64,000 bases of DNA from Haladaptatus pallidirubidus (GCF_020700235.1 NZ_CP085302.1:310001-374000), one strand, 5' to 3'; numbered from the stretch's first letter, positions 46,748 through 54,959 are shown. The notes: generated by a model not told the origin, from the letters alone. Numbers and translations are program-made.

Positions 46748-46861
46748 ATGGGAGACCGTCAAGCCGACAAGACGGATATTGACATCATCCCACAGTGTAC
46801 CAGCTGTTATTGTACCGAGAACCCTCGACGTCAACCAACTGATTCAGCCACAAACCACTAG
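46748..46861 (+). CDS. Tiny Cys-containing ORF after the DUF7344 gene
   Basis: 37 residues: MGDRQADKTDIDIIPQCTSC then YCTENPRRQPTDSATNH. Three Cys within seven residues (CTSCYC) could bind zinc. It starts 7 bp after the upstream stop, so co-transcription is likely. Could also be chance. Confidence 0.3.
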   Translation: MGDRQADKTDIDIIPQCTSCYCTENPRRQPTDSATNH

Positions 46862-46933
46862 TCCATCTCCGAACTCTCCGATACCAATGACAGTCACCGT
46901 GGGTCGATTATCGTGGCTAATCGCTCAAATATA

Positions 46934-47281
46934 ATGTACGATCTCAGTTCTGGCATTCAGGGGTGTGTCCGTACACCGAAATCCAGCCATCATTACCGAC
47001 TTCAACTCGATACTGCCAACCGCATCACGACGCTCTCCGGCAACCGTCGACCCGAAGAACGAATCTTCCAAGGCGGCGATATCAACATATTCGTAGAGTA
47101 TCGGCTCTTTCAGCGCGACCTTGACATCCTGTACGGGGCTGGTGTTGTCGAATATAAGCAAAACGGTCGTGCAAAGCGGCCAGTACTTGCTCACAAGAAC
47201 GTATTCGTCAAACCCGTCGTGTTCGAAGGTGAGCCAATGGAGGACATAAACAACCACACTGACGAGATAGCTGCTGACTAA
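46934..47281 (+). CDS. Unknown protein
   Basis: 115 residues from ATG 46934 (GTG at 46913 also possible). Segments SHHYRLQLDTANRITTLSGN, NIFVEYRLFQRDLDILYGAG, VVEYKQNGRAKRPVLAHKNV read like real coding with a helix-wing part (RDLDILYGAGVVEYKQNGRA). Family not recognised; a winged-helix regulator is possible. Confidence 0.4.
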   Translation: MYDLSSGIQGCVRTPKSSHHYRLQLDTANRITTLSGNRRPEERIFQGGDINIFVEYRLFQRDLDILYGAGVVEYKQNGRAKRPVLAHKNVFVKPVVFEGEPMEDINNHTDEIAAD

Positions 47282-47504
47282 GACAAATTTGAATTTTTAC
47301 TGTCGAACGGATTTGAGGAATCGAATACTTCCGCTAACCACCATAAGCGGTAGTGAATATCACCTAGTATTTCCGATTTACCCGATTAGTATGTGCTCCG
47401 TTAGCCGAGAATGCTGAATTTCCGATTCAGATATCAGCTGCAAATCTCTTGTTACCCAGATTATCACAGAATGTTTTTAATAACCGCTCCCAAAGTGCTC
47501 ACGC

Positions 47505-47804
47505 ATGAGTGATGAGGAGTCGCCGAGTTCTGATGCTATCCCACACGAAGCAATTCAAACCCAGTATGAATGGTCAGCAATTGAACCGAGCACCGCTGTC
47601 GTCGAAACCGTTGCCCAGGTAGCACACTGCGACCAGCAGGAGCTCAGTCCACTTTACGAGTGTATTGATCCCGACGCCTTAGATGCGATTATTGCACCAC
47701 CGCTGGCACAGAACACCGATACGACTGTATCGATCTCCTTCACCTACACTGGCTACTCCGTCACTGTCCACAGCACTGGCGCCGTTCACGTTGCTCCCAG
47801 CTAA
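47505..47804 (+). CDS. HalOD1-domain protein
   Basis: 99 residues: WSAIEPSTAVVETVAQVAHC, LSPLYECIDPDALDAIIAPP, VSISFTYTGYSVTVHSTGAV. Complete HalOD1 domain with both signature segments after a 25-residue N-terminus. Confidence 0.85.
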   Translation: MSDEESPSSDAIPHEAIQTQYEWSAIEPSTAVVETVAQVAHCDQQELSPLYECIDPDALDAIIAPPLAQNTDTTVSISFTYTGYSVTVHSTGAVHVAPS

Positions 47805-47831
47805 TAACTCTCGATGCTGTCGCACCGAAGA

Positions 47832-48566
47832 CTAATCGTTCACAGTCGTATCGGGATCTTGTCGCGGTGGTAATCCCGTCGCCATCAATCGCCGAGCAAT
47901 CACCACGATTCCATTGTCGAACCCTCTCTCAAACACTGCCTTTTCCGTCTCAATCCCGCCAGTGTCCGTTTCATGCACCGAACTCACGAGAATCGTGTTC
48001 TTGTCGATTAACAGCAGGCGACTGATCGTCGTGTCGTCGTTGGCCGAGTGGCGAGCTGTGCAACCACTCTAACCCGGAGACGAACACTTCTGCATCGGGC
48101 AATGGCTCTGCAAGCTGCTCTCGAACGCTTTTAGTTTGCGCGCCAATCAGCACATCAAGACCGGTGTCCAACGCTTCTTGGAGCTGTTCGAGTAACTCCT
48201 CGGTAACGATCTCGTCACGACCGATAATGAGCACGATCTCTCTCCCAGCGGCATCAATGAGTTGTTGAGTACGATTCGTAATCGCAGTGGTCCCCGAGAG
48301 CGCCCAGACTTCGTGTGTGAGTTCCTCATCACCGCCGTTCGATTCTGCAGGTTCGATCGCGGTCACTGCCTCGATAAGTGTGTCCGTTCGCGTTTCGTAT
48401 TCTTGGCGCAGTGTCTCGGCGGCCTCCTCGATTGGCACAGCGCGGAATTGCTGGGGATTCGAATGCTGGATTTCGACAAGCCCTTTGGATTCTAACACTC
48501 GAATCGCATCATAGACGCGTGTTCGCGGTACGTCGGAAGTCTCGCTGATCTCTTTGGCCGTGTGGG
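47832..48566 (-). pseudogene. TrmB-family regulator, N-terminally cut and frameshifted
   Basis: THTAKEISETSDVPRTRVYD, AIRVLESKGLVEIQHSNPQQ is the TrmB winged helix without its first about 35 residues; no start codon remains upstream. The effector half (TEELLEQLQEALDTGLDVLI...) continues to about 48055. After a one-base shift it reads DDTTISRLLLIDKNTILVSS, GIVVIARRLMATGLPPRQDP to a stop at 47832. TrmB proteins sense sugars. The break point joins an HTH-10 relic on the other strand. Confidence 0.75.
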
Positions 48567-48698
48567 TACTTCGAGTCCCCGCGCGTCCAAACCGGCAGGG
48601 ACCTCTCGGAAGCGCTCGACATCACGCAGTCGACGTTCTCCCACCACCTCCGAGAGGGCGAACGGCGGCTCTGTGAGCTGGTATTCGACTCGGCCTAA
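48564..48698 (+). pseudogene. HTH-10 (Bat-type) C-terminal relic
   Basis: GYFESPRVQTGRDLSEALDI, TQSTFSHHLREGERRLCELV, FDSA and stop. This is the HTH-10 DNA-binding end of bacterio-opsin-activator-like regulators. It meets the truncated TrmB gene head-on at about 48565; nothing of its sensor part remains. Confidence 0.7.
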
Positions 48699-48856
48699 CC
48701 ATCTACTTCCGACTGTAAATCGGTCTGGCAACGCCGTTCCAGAACTCTCGGTGACCAGCGTCACTCGGGTGTCTTCTAGATAATACCCGTCGAGTCACGA
48801 CGTGACCGAAGAGGTTCGAGTACACCCTTTCCCTTCCGTGGCTTCAACAGGCGCCC

Positions 48857-48945
48857 ATGGTTCACCGAAGCGGAGGAATCGTGAACGCTGAACGTCTCTC
48901 GTCAGAACACTCACTGGACGACGTACTGGACGTGCTCGCGAACAG
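48857..48945 (+). pseudogene. Head of a DUF7344-type gene cut by a SWIM cassette tail
   Basis: MVHRSGGIVNAERLSSEHSL then DDVLDVLANR is the start of a DUF7344-like winged-helix protein (compare LDQIFDILAHNHRR at 46379). From about 48946 the frame runs into cassette sequence (GGACAGAAGGAACTGCCATA), giving an 86-residue chimera. Confidence 0.55.
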
Positions 48946-49031
48946 GACAGAAGGAACTGCCATAACTACTGCTTCAGCCCTCTTTATCTATGTCTCGCCA
49001 ATTGACGTTCTCGGACATCAGCGACCAGTAA
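48946..49031 (+). repeat. SWIM cassette tail with partner ORF head, copy 7
   Basis: GAAGGAACTGCC...CTTCAGCCC then ATG at 48990 encoding MSRQLTFSDISDQ and TAA. Nearly the same sequence is at 50245-50361 (MARQLMFSDITDQRTLTESA). It is the downstream end of a SWIM cassette whose body is deleted. Confidence 0.65.
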
Positions 49032-49232
49032 ACGCGCACGAAATTCACAGATGCGACAATTCACAATACCCTCGACACATCAGTGCTCTACTTGATCCTG
49101 TGCAACGCATTTGGTAGATCCCCCGGTATCCGAGGAGTGAGCGATGTCCGTTCCCATCGATTCCTTCCTTGGATTTCATTGATGTCGGTTTCACCGAAAC
49201 ATCCTTGTATACTGTGACGTATACAAACTTGT

Positions 49233-49445
49233 ATGAGTAAAAGTATCCGTGTCGATGAGACCACACATGCTGCTCTTGCAGCATTAAAAGGTGAAGATGA
49301 GACGTTTGACGACTTGCTCTCGCGTCTCGTCAGAGAACGACGTGAAACCATCAGCGAGGGCGCCGGCCTCTGGGAAGGAACTGACGCAGCTAGTAAAGCT
49401 CGCGAGGCACGTAAAGAGATGAAACAGAGTGTTGGTCAGAAATGA
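49233..49445 (+). CDS. vapB: VapB-type antitoxin
   Basis: 70 residues: MSKSIRVDETTHAALAALKG, DETFDDLLSRLVRERRETIS is the RHH/DUF217-type antitoxin fold common in haloarchaea. Its C-terminal helix (DAASKAREARKEMKQSVGQK) should occupy the toxin. Overlaps vapC by 4 bp (ATGA). Flanked by SWIM copies 7 and 8. Confidence 0.88.
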   Translation: MSKSIRVDETTHAALAALKGEDETFDDLLSRLVRERRETISEGAGLWEGTDAASKAREARKEMKQSVGQK

Positions 49446-49834
49446 CGCTATACGACAGCAGTCTGCTCATCAATTATCTCGATGGCGATGAGGTGACGGT
49501 GCAGTATATCAATGATCACCTTGATGAACGTGCAGTTGCGCCGCCCTTAGTGATGTTTGAGGTTTACCAAGGAGAGGTTTTCAAGGCGGGATCACCAGAC
49601 TTTGACGCCGTTGAGAGTGCCCTTGAGTGGGTAACGATCATCGATGAGACGCCACAATTGGCACGTGCTGCTGCTGAACTCCAAGCAGACCTTCAACAGC
49701 ATGGAGAGACGCTCGCAGCACGCGATGCATTCATCGCAGGGGCCGCAAAAGGCCTCAATGAAGGACTCGCAGTGGCTGATTCCGATTTTGATGTAGAGGG
49801 GATTACCCGACTAGTGAACGTCGATTTTATCTAA
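49442..49834 (+). CDS. vapC: VapC-type PIN toxin
   Basis: 130 residues: MTLYDSSLLINYLDGDE (Asp), PPLVMFEVYQGEVF (Glu), ARDAFIAGAAKGLNEGL (Asp), AVADSDFDVEGI (Asp). Standard VapC catalytic set. Co-translated with vapB. Confidence 0.9.
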   Translation: MTLYDSSLLINYLDGDEVTVQYINDHLDERAVAPPLVMFEVYQGEVFKAGSPDFDAVESALEWVTIIDETPQLARAAAELQADLQQHGETLAARDAFIAGAAKGLNEGLAVADSDFDVEGITRLVNVDFI

Positions 49835-49945
49835 CTCAGGCAGTAGTGATCCTCTGTCAGTACTCCTCAACACCAAGTGGTGTACAATGGTCTCTCATCA
49901 AGCGAATTTTACTACTACTGGTATAAACAGATTCGTTCAATGCAT

Positions 49946-50247
49946 TCATATTTGTCTTCGACGTCAATGCTCCCGGACTTATCAAAGTGACCACCGAGAG
50001 CCACGAGAATCCCGCAGCCCACCACTATTTGGTCTCCATCGACAACGTGACTCACGAACTGATGGCCTGCACCTGCCCGCATCACGTCCACCGCAACGCG
50101 TTCTGCAAGCACATGGCTGCCGTCGAAAACGCAACCGACGACGGCACACTTGCGTTCCCGTCGAAGGACGACAACGATGCCGAACCCGAAGACTGCGACT
50201 GCGATGGCCTCGATGGCTTCTCGTGCTGGCCGTGCGTGCACACGTGA
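49946..50247 (+). pseudogene. SWIM zinc-finger protein, copy 8 (N-terminus lost)
   Basis: FVFDVNAPGLIKVTTESHEN, HHYLVSIDNVTHELMACTCP, HHVHRNAFCKHMAAVENATD and CDCDGLDGFSCWPCVHT then TGA. All SWIM ligands present. The first about 25 residues and hairpin are absent, though an in-frame GTG at 49987 could start a shortened protein. Confidence 0.65.
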
Positions 50248-50292
50248 CGAAAGGAACTGCCGAACGAATCACTGCTTCAGCTGTTTTTATCC

Positions 50293-50361
50293 ATGGCACG
50301 CCAATTGATGTTCTCGGATATCACCGACCAGCGAACACTGACTGAAAGCGCGGATGCATGA
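50293..50361 (+). pseudogene. SWIM-cassette partner ORF, copy 5 (short)
   Basis: MARQLMFSDITDQRTLTESA, DA and TGA. TATA-like TTTTTATCC just upstream. Shows the conserved core in 22 codons. Confidence 0.45.
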
Positions 50362-50439
50362 CCAATAGATACGACGTAATTCCGATGACGGAGACAGTAC
50401 TCCTTGATGTCGCCAAGTACAGCTAATGCGCGACTGAGG

Positions 50440-50622
50440 TCATCCACTGTGCGTCGCAAATCTTGGGAGGCCAACGCCGACAACAAGCAGTACAAAAAAC
50501 GAGATCATGAATGCTGTATCTTGAGCGATCCCGTTCGATTCCAGTAAGACGTTGACCGCGTACGCTGCAGGGAGGGCTACGACAACAAAGGCAATTGTTA
50601 TCCAATTTTCACGGCTTACCAT
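50440..50622 (-). CDS. Small two-helix membrane protein
   Basis: 60 residues: WITIAFVVVALPAAYAVNVL, AFMISFFVLLVVGVGLPRFA. Two membrane helices with a short polar loop. No family recognised. Upstream lies an AAT microsatellite (50646-50663). Confidence 0.6.
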   Translation of the reverse strand: MVSRENWITIAFVVVALPAAYAVNVLLESNGIAQDTAFMISFFVLLVVGVGLPRFATHSG

Positions 50623-50645
50623 CTATATATCCGAGTATTCTACTC

Positions 50646-50663
50646 AATAATAATAATAATAAT
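50646..50663. repeat. (AAT)6 microsatellite
   Basis: Six AAT units, 24 bp upstream of the minus-strand start of the small membrane protein at 50622. Unusual in GC-rich haloarchaeal DNA; may vary in copy number and affect promoter spacing. Confidence 0.6.
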
Positions 50664-50753
50664 TTTCGGTTAGTAACGATCTCATCACAGAACTGGCTAT
50701 TCCCTGTCCTACTCAAATAGCGACCAAGTAATAGGTTCAACAGCACTGTCTTT

Positions 50754-50991
50754 CAGTACCACGAGTTCGGCGAGGCGGATCACGGACGAACGTTCTACCC
50801 GCTGGACGGACATGCCCGACACCTCACAGTACTGCGAGCGGTTCAAATTGCCAAACTGGTGGGTGATTTGCGAGGAGTGCGGTGGACGATTCTCGCGCTA
50901 CCAGCGCTCGAAGGTCGTCAAACAGCCCGAGAAGTACAGCTGTGGCGACTGTGGTGGTGCGCTGCGCGTCGAGGAGGCTGCTGACGAATGA
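50754..50991 (+). pseudogene. SprT-like zinc peptidase relic, copy 3
   Basis: QYHEFGEADHGRTFYPLDGH, a frameshift, then SQYCERFKLPNWWVICEECG, FSRYQRSKVVKQPEKYSCGD, CGGALRVEEAADE and TGA. Only the part after the HELIH helix survives, but this copy keeps the complete C-terminal zinc ribbon (C-E-E-C...C-G-D-C). Confidence 0.7.
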
Positions 50992-51101
50992 CGAGCGAAC
51001 GCTGCCCGGAGTGCGGACAGGAGATAATGGCGACGACGATTCGTGGTCCATTGTCCATCTTGCTATCGCCGTGTAGCCATGAGATTGCCAACGAATCGTA
51101 G
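50988..51101 (+). CDS. Small zinc-ribbon protein after SprT copy 3
   Basis: 37 residues: MTSERCPECGQEIMATTIRG, PLSILLSPCSHEIANES. Ligands CPEC and C-S-H. Overlaps the SprT stop by ATGA. Homologous to 38628 but shorter. The gap 51102-51380 after it holds nothing. Confidence 0.5.
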   Translation: MTSERCPECGQEIMATTIRGPLSILLSPCSHEIANES

Positions 51102-51380
51102 TTACTCGAAGACAGCAAGCTTGATCCGCTGGCACCCGGCGAGTGGCTCGTGCGGCTGCTCGCCATCGCTGACGACTGACGACGCCAGAAATAGTAGTAG
51201 CCCTGCCCTAACTGTCGGATTCTTGGACGTATTTTGTTTTCGGCCACCGAATTATCTGCAGTCCAATCGTATCTGTTGAGAGGAGTCCCTTCGTGGGAAT
51301 TGTGCTTACTGAACAAAGCCTCGGTAGGAGTGTCGGATGCTTTGGAACGAGATCAATGCATTATTACATATACGATTGTG

Positions 51381-51860
51381 ATGGGTAGCGTAATGTCCCC
51401 TGTCCGTATCCCGCTTGCGTCCAACTGGATCCGGTACGGTATGGTGTTGCTCGTCGCAGTAACGATCGTTTCATTGTCCGTTGCAAATCCTGATGACATT
51501 GGAATGGAATCTACTGACGGAACACAGTCCTACGGTCCATTCGGCATCGACTACGGTCCACTCGGCTGGATTGAAAGCGACACATGGGCGCACGGCATGG
51601 GATACGCGCTGTTCACCGCAACACTCGCATATGCATTTGTTGCCCCTGTCCAACCCAACCATCGACGACTCGCACTAGCTGTCTGTCTCGCCATCGCTCT
51701 CGGCGTCTGCATGGAACTTGTTCAGGCAATCCTCCCATATCGAGATGCTAGTGGGATTGAGGCCCTCATGAATACTATTAGTGCCTGTCTCGTGGCCGGT
51801 GTCTGGTGGCAACTGCCAGATACAATCCAATTCGGAAGCAACAATCGAGTACCGAACTGA
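51381..51860 (+). CDS. VanZ-like membrane protein
   Basis: 159 residues from ATG 51381 (51393 also possible). Four helices: YGMVLLVAVTIVSLSVANPD, SDTWAHGMGYALFTATLAYA (VanZ-type D-K/H-x-x-H), ALAVCLAIALGVCMELVQAI (E-x-x-Q), NTISACLVAGVWWQL. VanZ proteins give low-level glycopeptide resistance in bacteria; the archaeal role is unknown. Starts the small-membrane-protein block. Confidence 0.75.
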   Translation: MGSVMSPVRIPLASNWIRYGMVLLVAVTIVSLSVANPDDIGMESTDGTQSYGPFGIDYGPLGWIESDTWAHGMGYALFTATLAYAFVAPVQPNHRRLALAVCLAIALGVCMELVQAILPYRDASGIEALMNTISACLVAGVWWQLPDTIQFGSNNRVPN

Positions 51861-52095
51861 GAAATCTTCCCATCTATCTCACGCCAAACGAAGCGATCCA
51901 GCGAATACATATCGAACCTTCAAATACACCAACAGTGAAAAGCGAACATAGCGGCTCAGTGCATGTCGTGGATAGAAGTGGTCCATAGCGTTCTGACTGT
52001 GTTCGTATTGCAGAGCGACGGTGTCCGTAATTACGGACCAACTGACGATTGTTCTTATGGTAACAATTAAATGGATTTGTGGTTACTATCTTGAT

Positions 52096-52605
52096 ATGCC
52101 TCTGACGCCCTACCATCTCGGTGTAGGTGTGTTTCTTGGTGTCGCGCTCTTGCGCTGGCTCGACTTCCCAACGCTCTGCATTGCAACGATGATCGTGGAT
52201 ATCAGAGCAATCGCTATCTATTTCGGCCTGTTTACTGGAAATCTCCATGGTCCCCTCCATACTGTGCTTGGCGGCACGCTCTTAGCTGGCCTCCTTGCTG
52301 CGATTATGTTTAAAACCAAGCCACTCTGGAACCGACTCAGTGCACTCTTCGGCCTCGCACAAAAGCGGTCTCTCTATCGAATCGTGACCGCGAGTCTCAT
52401 TGGGATTTACAGCCATCTCATTCTCGATGCAATCATGCATGCAGATATGCAGCCGCTCTATCCACTCACAGGAAATCCCTTACTGGGTGTCCTACATCTC
52501 TCTGATGTCTATATCATCTGTGTTGCTGGATTCTTTTTTGGAGGGATTTTCTATCTGATTCATCTATATCGCTGGAAAACGGGCAGATTCCATATGAGCT
52601 ATTAG
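52096..52605 (+). CDS. YdjM/DUF457-type membrane-bound hydrolase-like protein
   Basis: 169 residues from ATG 52096: MPLTPYHLGVGVFLGVALLR, HTVLGGTLLAGLLAAIMF, YSHLILDAIMHADMQPLYPL. Conserved H (PYHLG), D and H (SHLILDAIMHAD, PLYP) match the metal-dependent membrane hydrolase family (YdjM/LexA-regulated). No catalytic activity established for this group. Confidence 0.75.
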   Translation: MPLTPYHLGVGVFLGVALLRWLDFPTLCIATMIVDIRAIAIYFGLFTGNLHGPLHTVLGGTLLAGLLAAIMFKTKPLWNRLSALFGLAQKRSLYRIVTASLIGIYSHLILDAIMHADMQPLYPLTGNPLLGVLHLSDVYIICVAGFFFGGIFYLIHLYRWKTGRFHMSY

Positions 52606-52625
52606 CACCTACTTGACTGACTGAT

Positions 52626-52946
52626 GTGCCGCATATCGTTACTCAAATTCTATCGAGCCAAGGATCGAGCAAATATCTCGTAACGTACAGTTGCAGCGTC
52701 CTCCGCGCTGTCCCATCGACATGGCGATTCGCGCTCGTTGGCGCACTCGCTTCACTTCTCGTCACCGTTTTTGTGAACTGGCTTCCGAATTCCAAGGCAG
52801 ATATGGCGGGTGGCATCATGATTTTTAGTGCGTTTATCGCGGAAGTTCTAACTGGACTACGTTCGACAGACCCAGATGCCGCTGGATTTCGTGCTGGTGG
52901 TGTGTTAAATATATATCAAGGGTATCTTGGCAACTCAGGCTGGTAG
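52626..52946 (+). CDS. DUF5518-like small membrane protein, probably C-terminally cut
   Basis: 106 residues. Core WRFALVGALASLLVTVFVNW, GGIMIFSAFIAEVLTGLRST, DPDAAGFRAGGV is the haloarchaeal DUF5518 pattern (two helices then D-x-x-A-G-x-R-A-G). After RAGGV the sequence (LNIYQGYLGNSGW) leaves the family and stops, where relatives have further helices. The first 25 residues may not be part of the protein. Confidence 0.5.
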   Translation: MPHIVTQILSSQGSSKYLVTYSCSVLRAVPSTWRFALVGALASLLVTVFVNWLPNSKADMAGGIMIFSAFIAEVLTGLRSTDPDAAGFRAGGVLNIYQGYLGNSGW

Positions 52947-53112
52947 AACACCTCCTTTGTACGGAGTCGGTCGAGAGTTCAAATCTCTTCCAAGGCTTTC
53001 GCTACGAGGTTTGGACTGCCATGCAAAAAGGCGTTCATGCATGAGTGGATAGCTGGTGTTAAGTCAGTTGAATCACAAAATATTTAACATCTTATTCCTG
53101 ATAAGTACTGTA

Positions 53113-53658
53113 ATGGCTGTCTCTCAACTCCGTACGCCGTTGCAAATCGATCCCCGGTTCGTGAAAGCAGCAACAATACTTGGTGGACTGATGTTGCTAC
53201 TCATTCCACTGGCAAATACGATCTTTGCTCACTATCCACCATATCTTCACGTCGTTGGCCCACTACTGCTTCTGCCTGGCGTAGAACAATTGTACACCCA
53301 AAGTAAGAATAGTTATACCACCGTGGAGAAGGCTGGATTTTGTCTATTAGCACTTGGTCTTATCATCGGGGCAGTTGCGATGGGAGTATTCGGGTACATG
53401 TTCGTGATTGAAGTCGGGTACATGATCATCTTGCTCTTAACAGCCATGGCACTGATTGGGATCGCCCTCGTCGTACTTGGGTCTGGCATTGTTGGCCGGA
53501 CGCTATGGCGCGCTCAAACCGTCCCACAATGGCTGGCAGCGTTTTTCGCGGTTGCTCTGCTCTGTGATTTACTTATTAGTGCGTATATTACGCTCTCATT
53601 TGGGAGTGGAATCGCATTCTATGGGCTTGCTTGGGTCTCTCTCGGCTGTTATCTATAA
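53113..53658 (+). CDS. Polytopic membrane protein, unknown
   Basis: 181 residues from ATG 53113, six hydrophobic stretches (for example ATILGGLMLLLIPLANTIFA, GFCLLALGLIIGAVAMGVFG). No motif recognised. AT-rich composition like its neighbours in this block. Confidence 0.6.
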   Translation: MAVSQLRTPLQIDPRFVKAATILGGLMLLLIPLANTIFAHYPPYLHVVGPLLLLPGVEQLYTQSKNSYTTVEKAGFCLLALGLIIGAVAMGVFGYMFVIEVGYMIILLLTAMALIGIALVVLGSGIVGRTLWRAQTVPQWLAAFFAVALLCDLLISAYITLSFGSGIAFYGLAWVSLGCYL

Positions 53659-53786
53659 CTTGCCCTCTCAACAGGCTACTAATCGGTGAATTAGCCATCA
53701 CAACCAAACGAGGAACCACTACAAAGGCTTTGTATGTCGCTCGAGATACCAAGTCGCAATCTTTTTTAAATGAATACACTGCAATC

Positions 53787-54068
53787 ATGAGCCCTCCAGA
53801 AGTTGAGGCGAATAGCCGTGGATCTGACGGACTTAACGGACAAGAACTCTATGTCGTAATTCGCAAGGCAGTCGAGGATGCGATTCTGGAAATAATCGGC
53901 ACGCTTCTGTTACTCGGTGTCGCACTTGCTCTCGTCTGGGCAGGGATCGCGATTGCATTTTCTGGAACAACCTTCGGACTAGTGGCAGGGATTGTTGCTA
54001 TCGGTTGTGGGGTCTATTTCGGTGCTGCAACACTAAGGATCATTCTACCGATACAAAAGTGGTTCTGA
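53787..54068 (+). CDS. Two-helix membrane protein, unknown
   Basis: 93 residues from ATG 53787: soluble N-terminus (QELYVVIRKAVEDAILEIIG) then two helices (TLLLLGVALALVWAGIAIAF, FGLVAGIVAIGCGVYFGAAT). A TATA-like TTTTTTAAAT about 20-25 bp upstream suggests a leaderless transcript and supports this start. Confidence 0.65.
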   Translation: MSPPEVEANSRGSDGLNGQELYVVIRKAVEDAILEIIGTLLLLGVALALVWAGIAIAFSGTTFGLVAGIVAIGCGVYFGAATLRIILPIQKWF

Positions 54069-54102
54069 ACAGATTGCACTGGTCAGATACTTCCCGATTT
54101 AC

Positions 54103-54121
54103 GTTAGTACGAGATACTAAC
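54103..54121. promoter_or_regulatory. Palindrome GTTAGTA-N5-TACTAAC, copy 3
   Basis: Perfect 7-bp arms, centre CGAGA, 35 bp after a membrane-protein stop. No gene starts within 240 bp. Third instance of the element at 38889 and 44949. Confidence 0.55.
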
Positions 54122-54368
54122 CACAGTCTCCGTTCTAAACCGAGAAGAGTAATGATGAAGGGTGAGACAGAGAGCAACGGTCCGCGAAAATCTTCCTTAT
54201 ATCACCACGTTATCGCGAGAACTACTTAGACAAGGATAGACCAGCAATCGTTCATTTACGGTTTGATCTCACAAACCTGAAGCATGAATTCTCATAGCAC
54301 TGCTGATACCTTTAGGGTAATTTTCGTAGATCGGAACACCTACTATCTTGTATTCCGTTGGTCAAGTT

Positions 54369-54554
54369 ATGAGTCTGCTTTTTCGATATTTTCTATCTAG
54401 TATTCTGTTCATGCTTTTCGCCTATTTTAGCATCGTCATCTTTGAGGCGATCATTAGAGGAAAGATTCGGTGGGTAAAGTACGTTGTGCCAGCAGTCGGC
54501 TGTGGAATCGGTTTATACATCGCCCATCGATCTGACTTTCGCCTTGAATTCTAA
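54369..54554 (+). CDS. Small membrane protein, unknown
   Basis: 61 residues from ATG 54369: YFLSSILFMLFAYFSIVIFE, then GKIRWVKYVVPAVGCGIGLY. Two helices. Last of the membrane-protein block. Confidence 0.5.
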   Translation: MSLLFRYFLSSILFMLFAYFSIVIFEAIIRGKIRWVKYVVPAVGCGIGLYIAHRSDFRLEF

Positions 54555-54579
54555 GATCTTTCGAGTTAGATCCTCGACG

Positions 54580-54690
54580 TGATCAGACATCGTATCATTT
54601 TCCGATTCATCGTTGCGCTTGTTATCCTCCGAAGAAAAGACATTGAGCGTACTATCGTCAGTCGCCTTCTCGACGGCGGTGGGTGGCAGA
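54580..54690 (-). pseudogene. SWIM zinc-finger relic, copy 9
   Basis: Minus strand: TAVEKATDDSTLNVFSSEDN, KRNDESENDTMSD, corresponding to AVENATDDGTLDAFSSDED of intact copies. Only the linker after the zinc finger remains. Confidence 0.5.
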
Positions 54691-54706
54691 TACGCTTGGG
54701 ATCGAG

Positions 54707-54814
54707 CGGCCCTCCGCACATCGACGGCTTGAAGCGTTGCATGAGGATGGCGAGGTTGAGCATGGGAAATTGAGTCCGCGGGTTGTTATCTGGTGGATTC
54801 CAGAGGAACAATAA
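54707..54814 (+). pseudogene. HTH antitoxin-family relic
   Basis: RPSAHRRLEALHEDGEVEHG, KLSPRVVIWWIPEEQ and TAA, closely matching VHQRLEELHERGELERGKLG at 59928. Only recognition helix and wing remain. Confidence 0.6.
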
Positions 54815-54959
54815 AATGGATTGCCGCGCTCATCGTTCTCGTGGGAATCGGGATCGACGACGACATACAAGATTGCCACACGAGCGCGTGTTTAGAATGG
54901 ACATAGACAACAATGTCCATCTGCTTGAGTGACCTCTTCCCTCGAGTGGCTTTACAATC

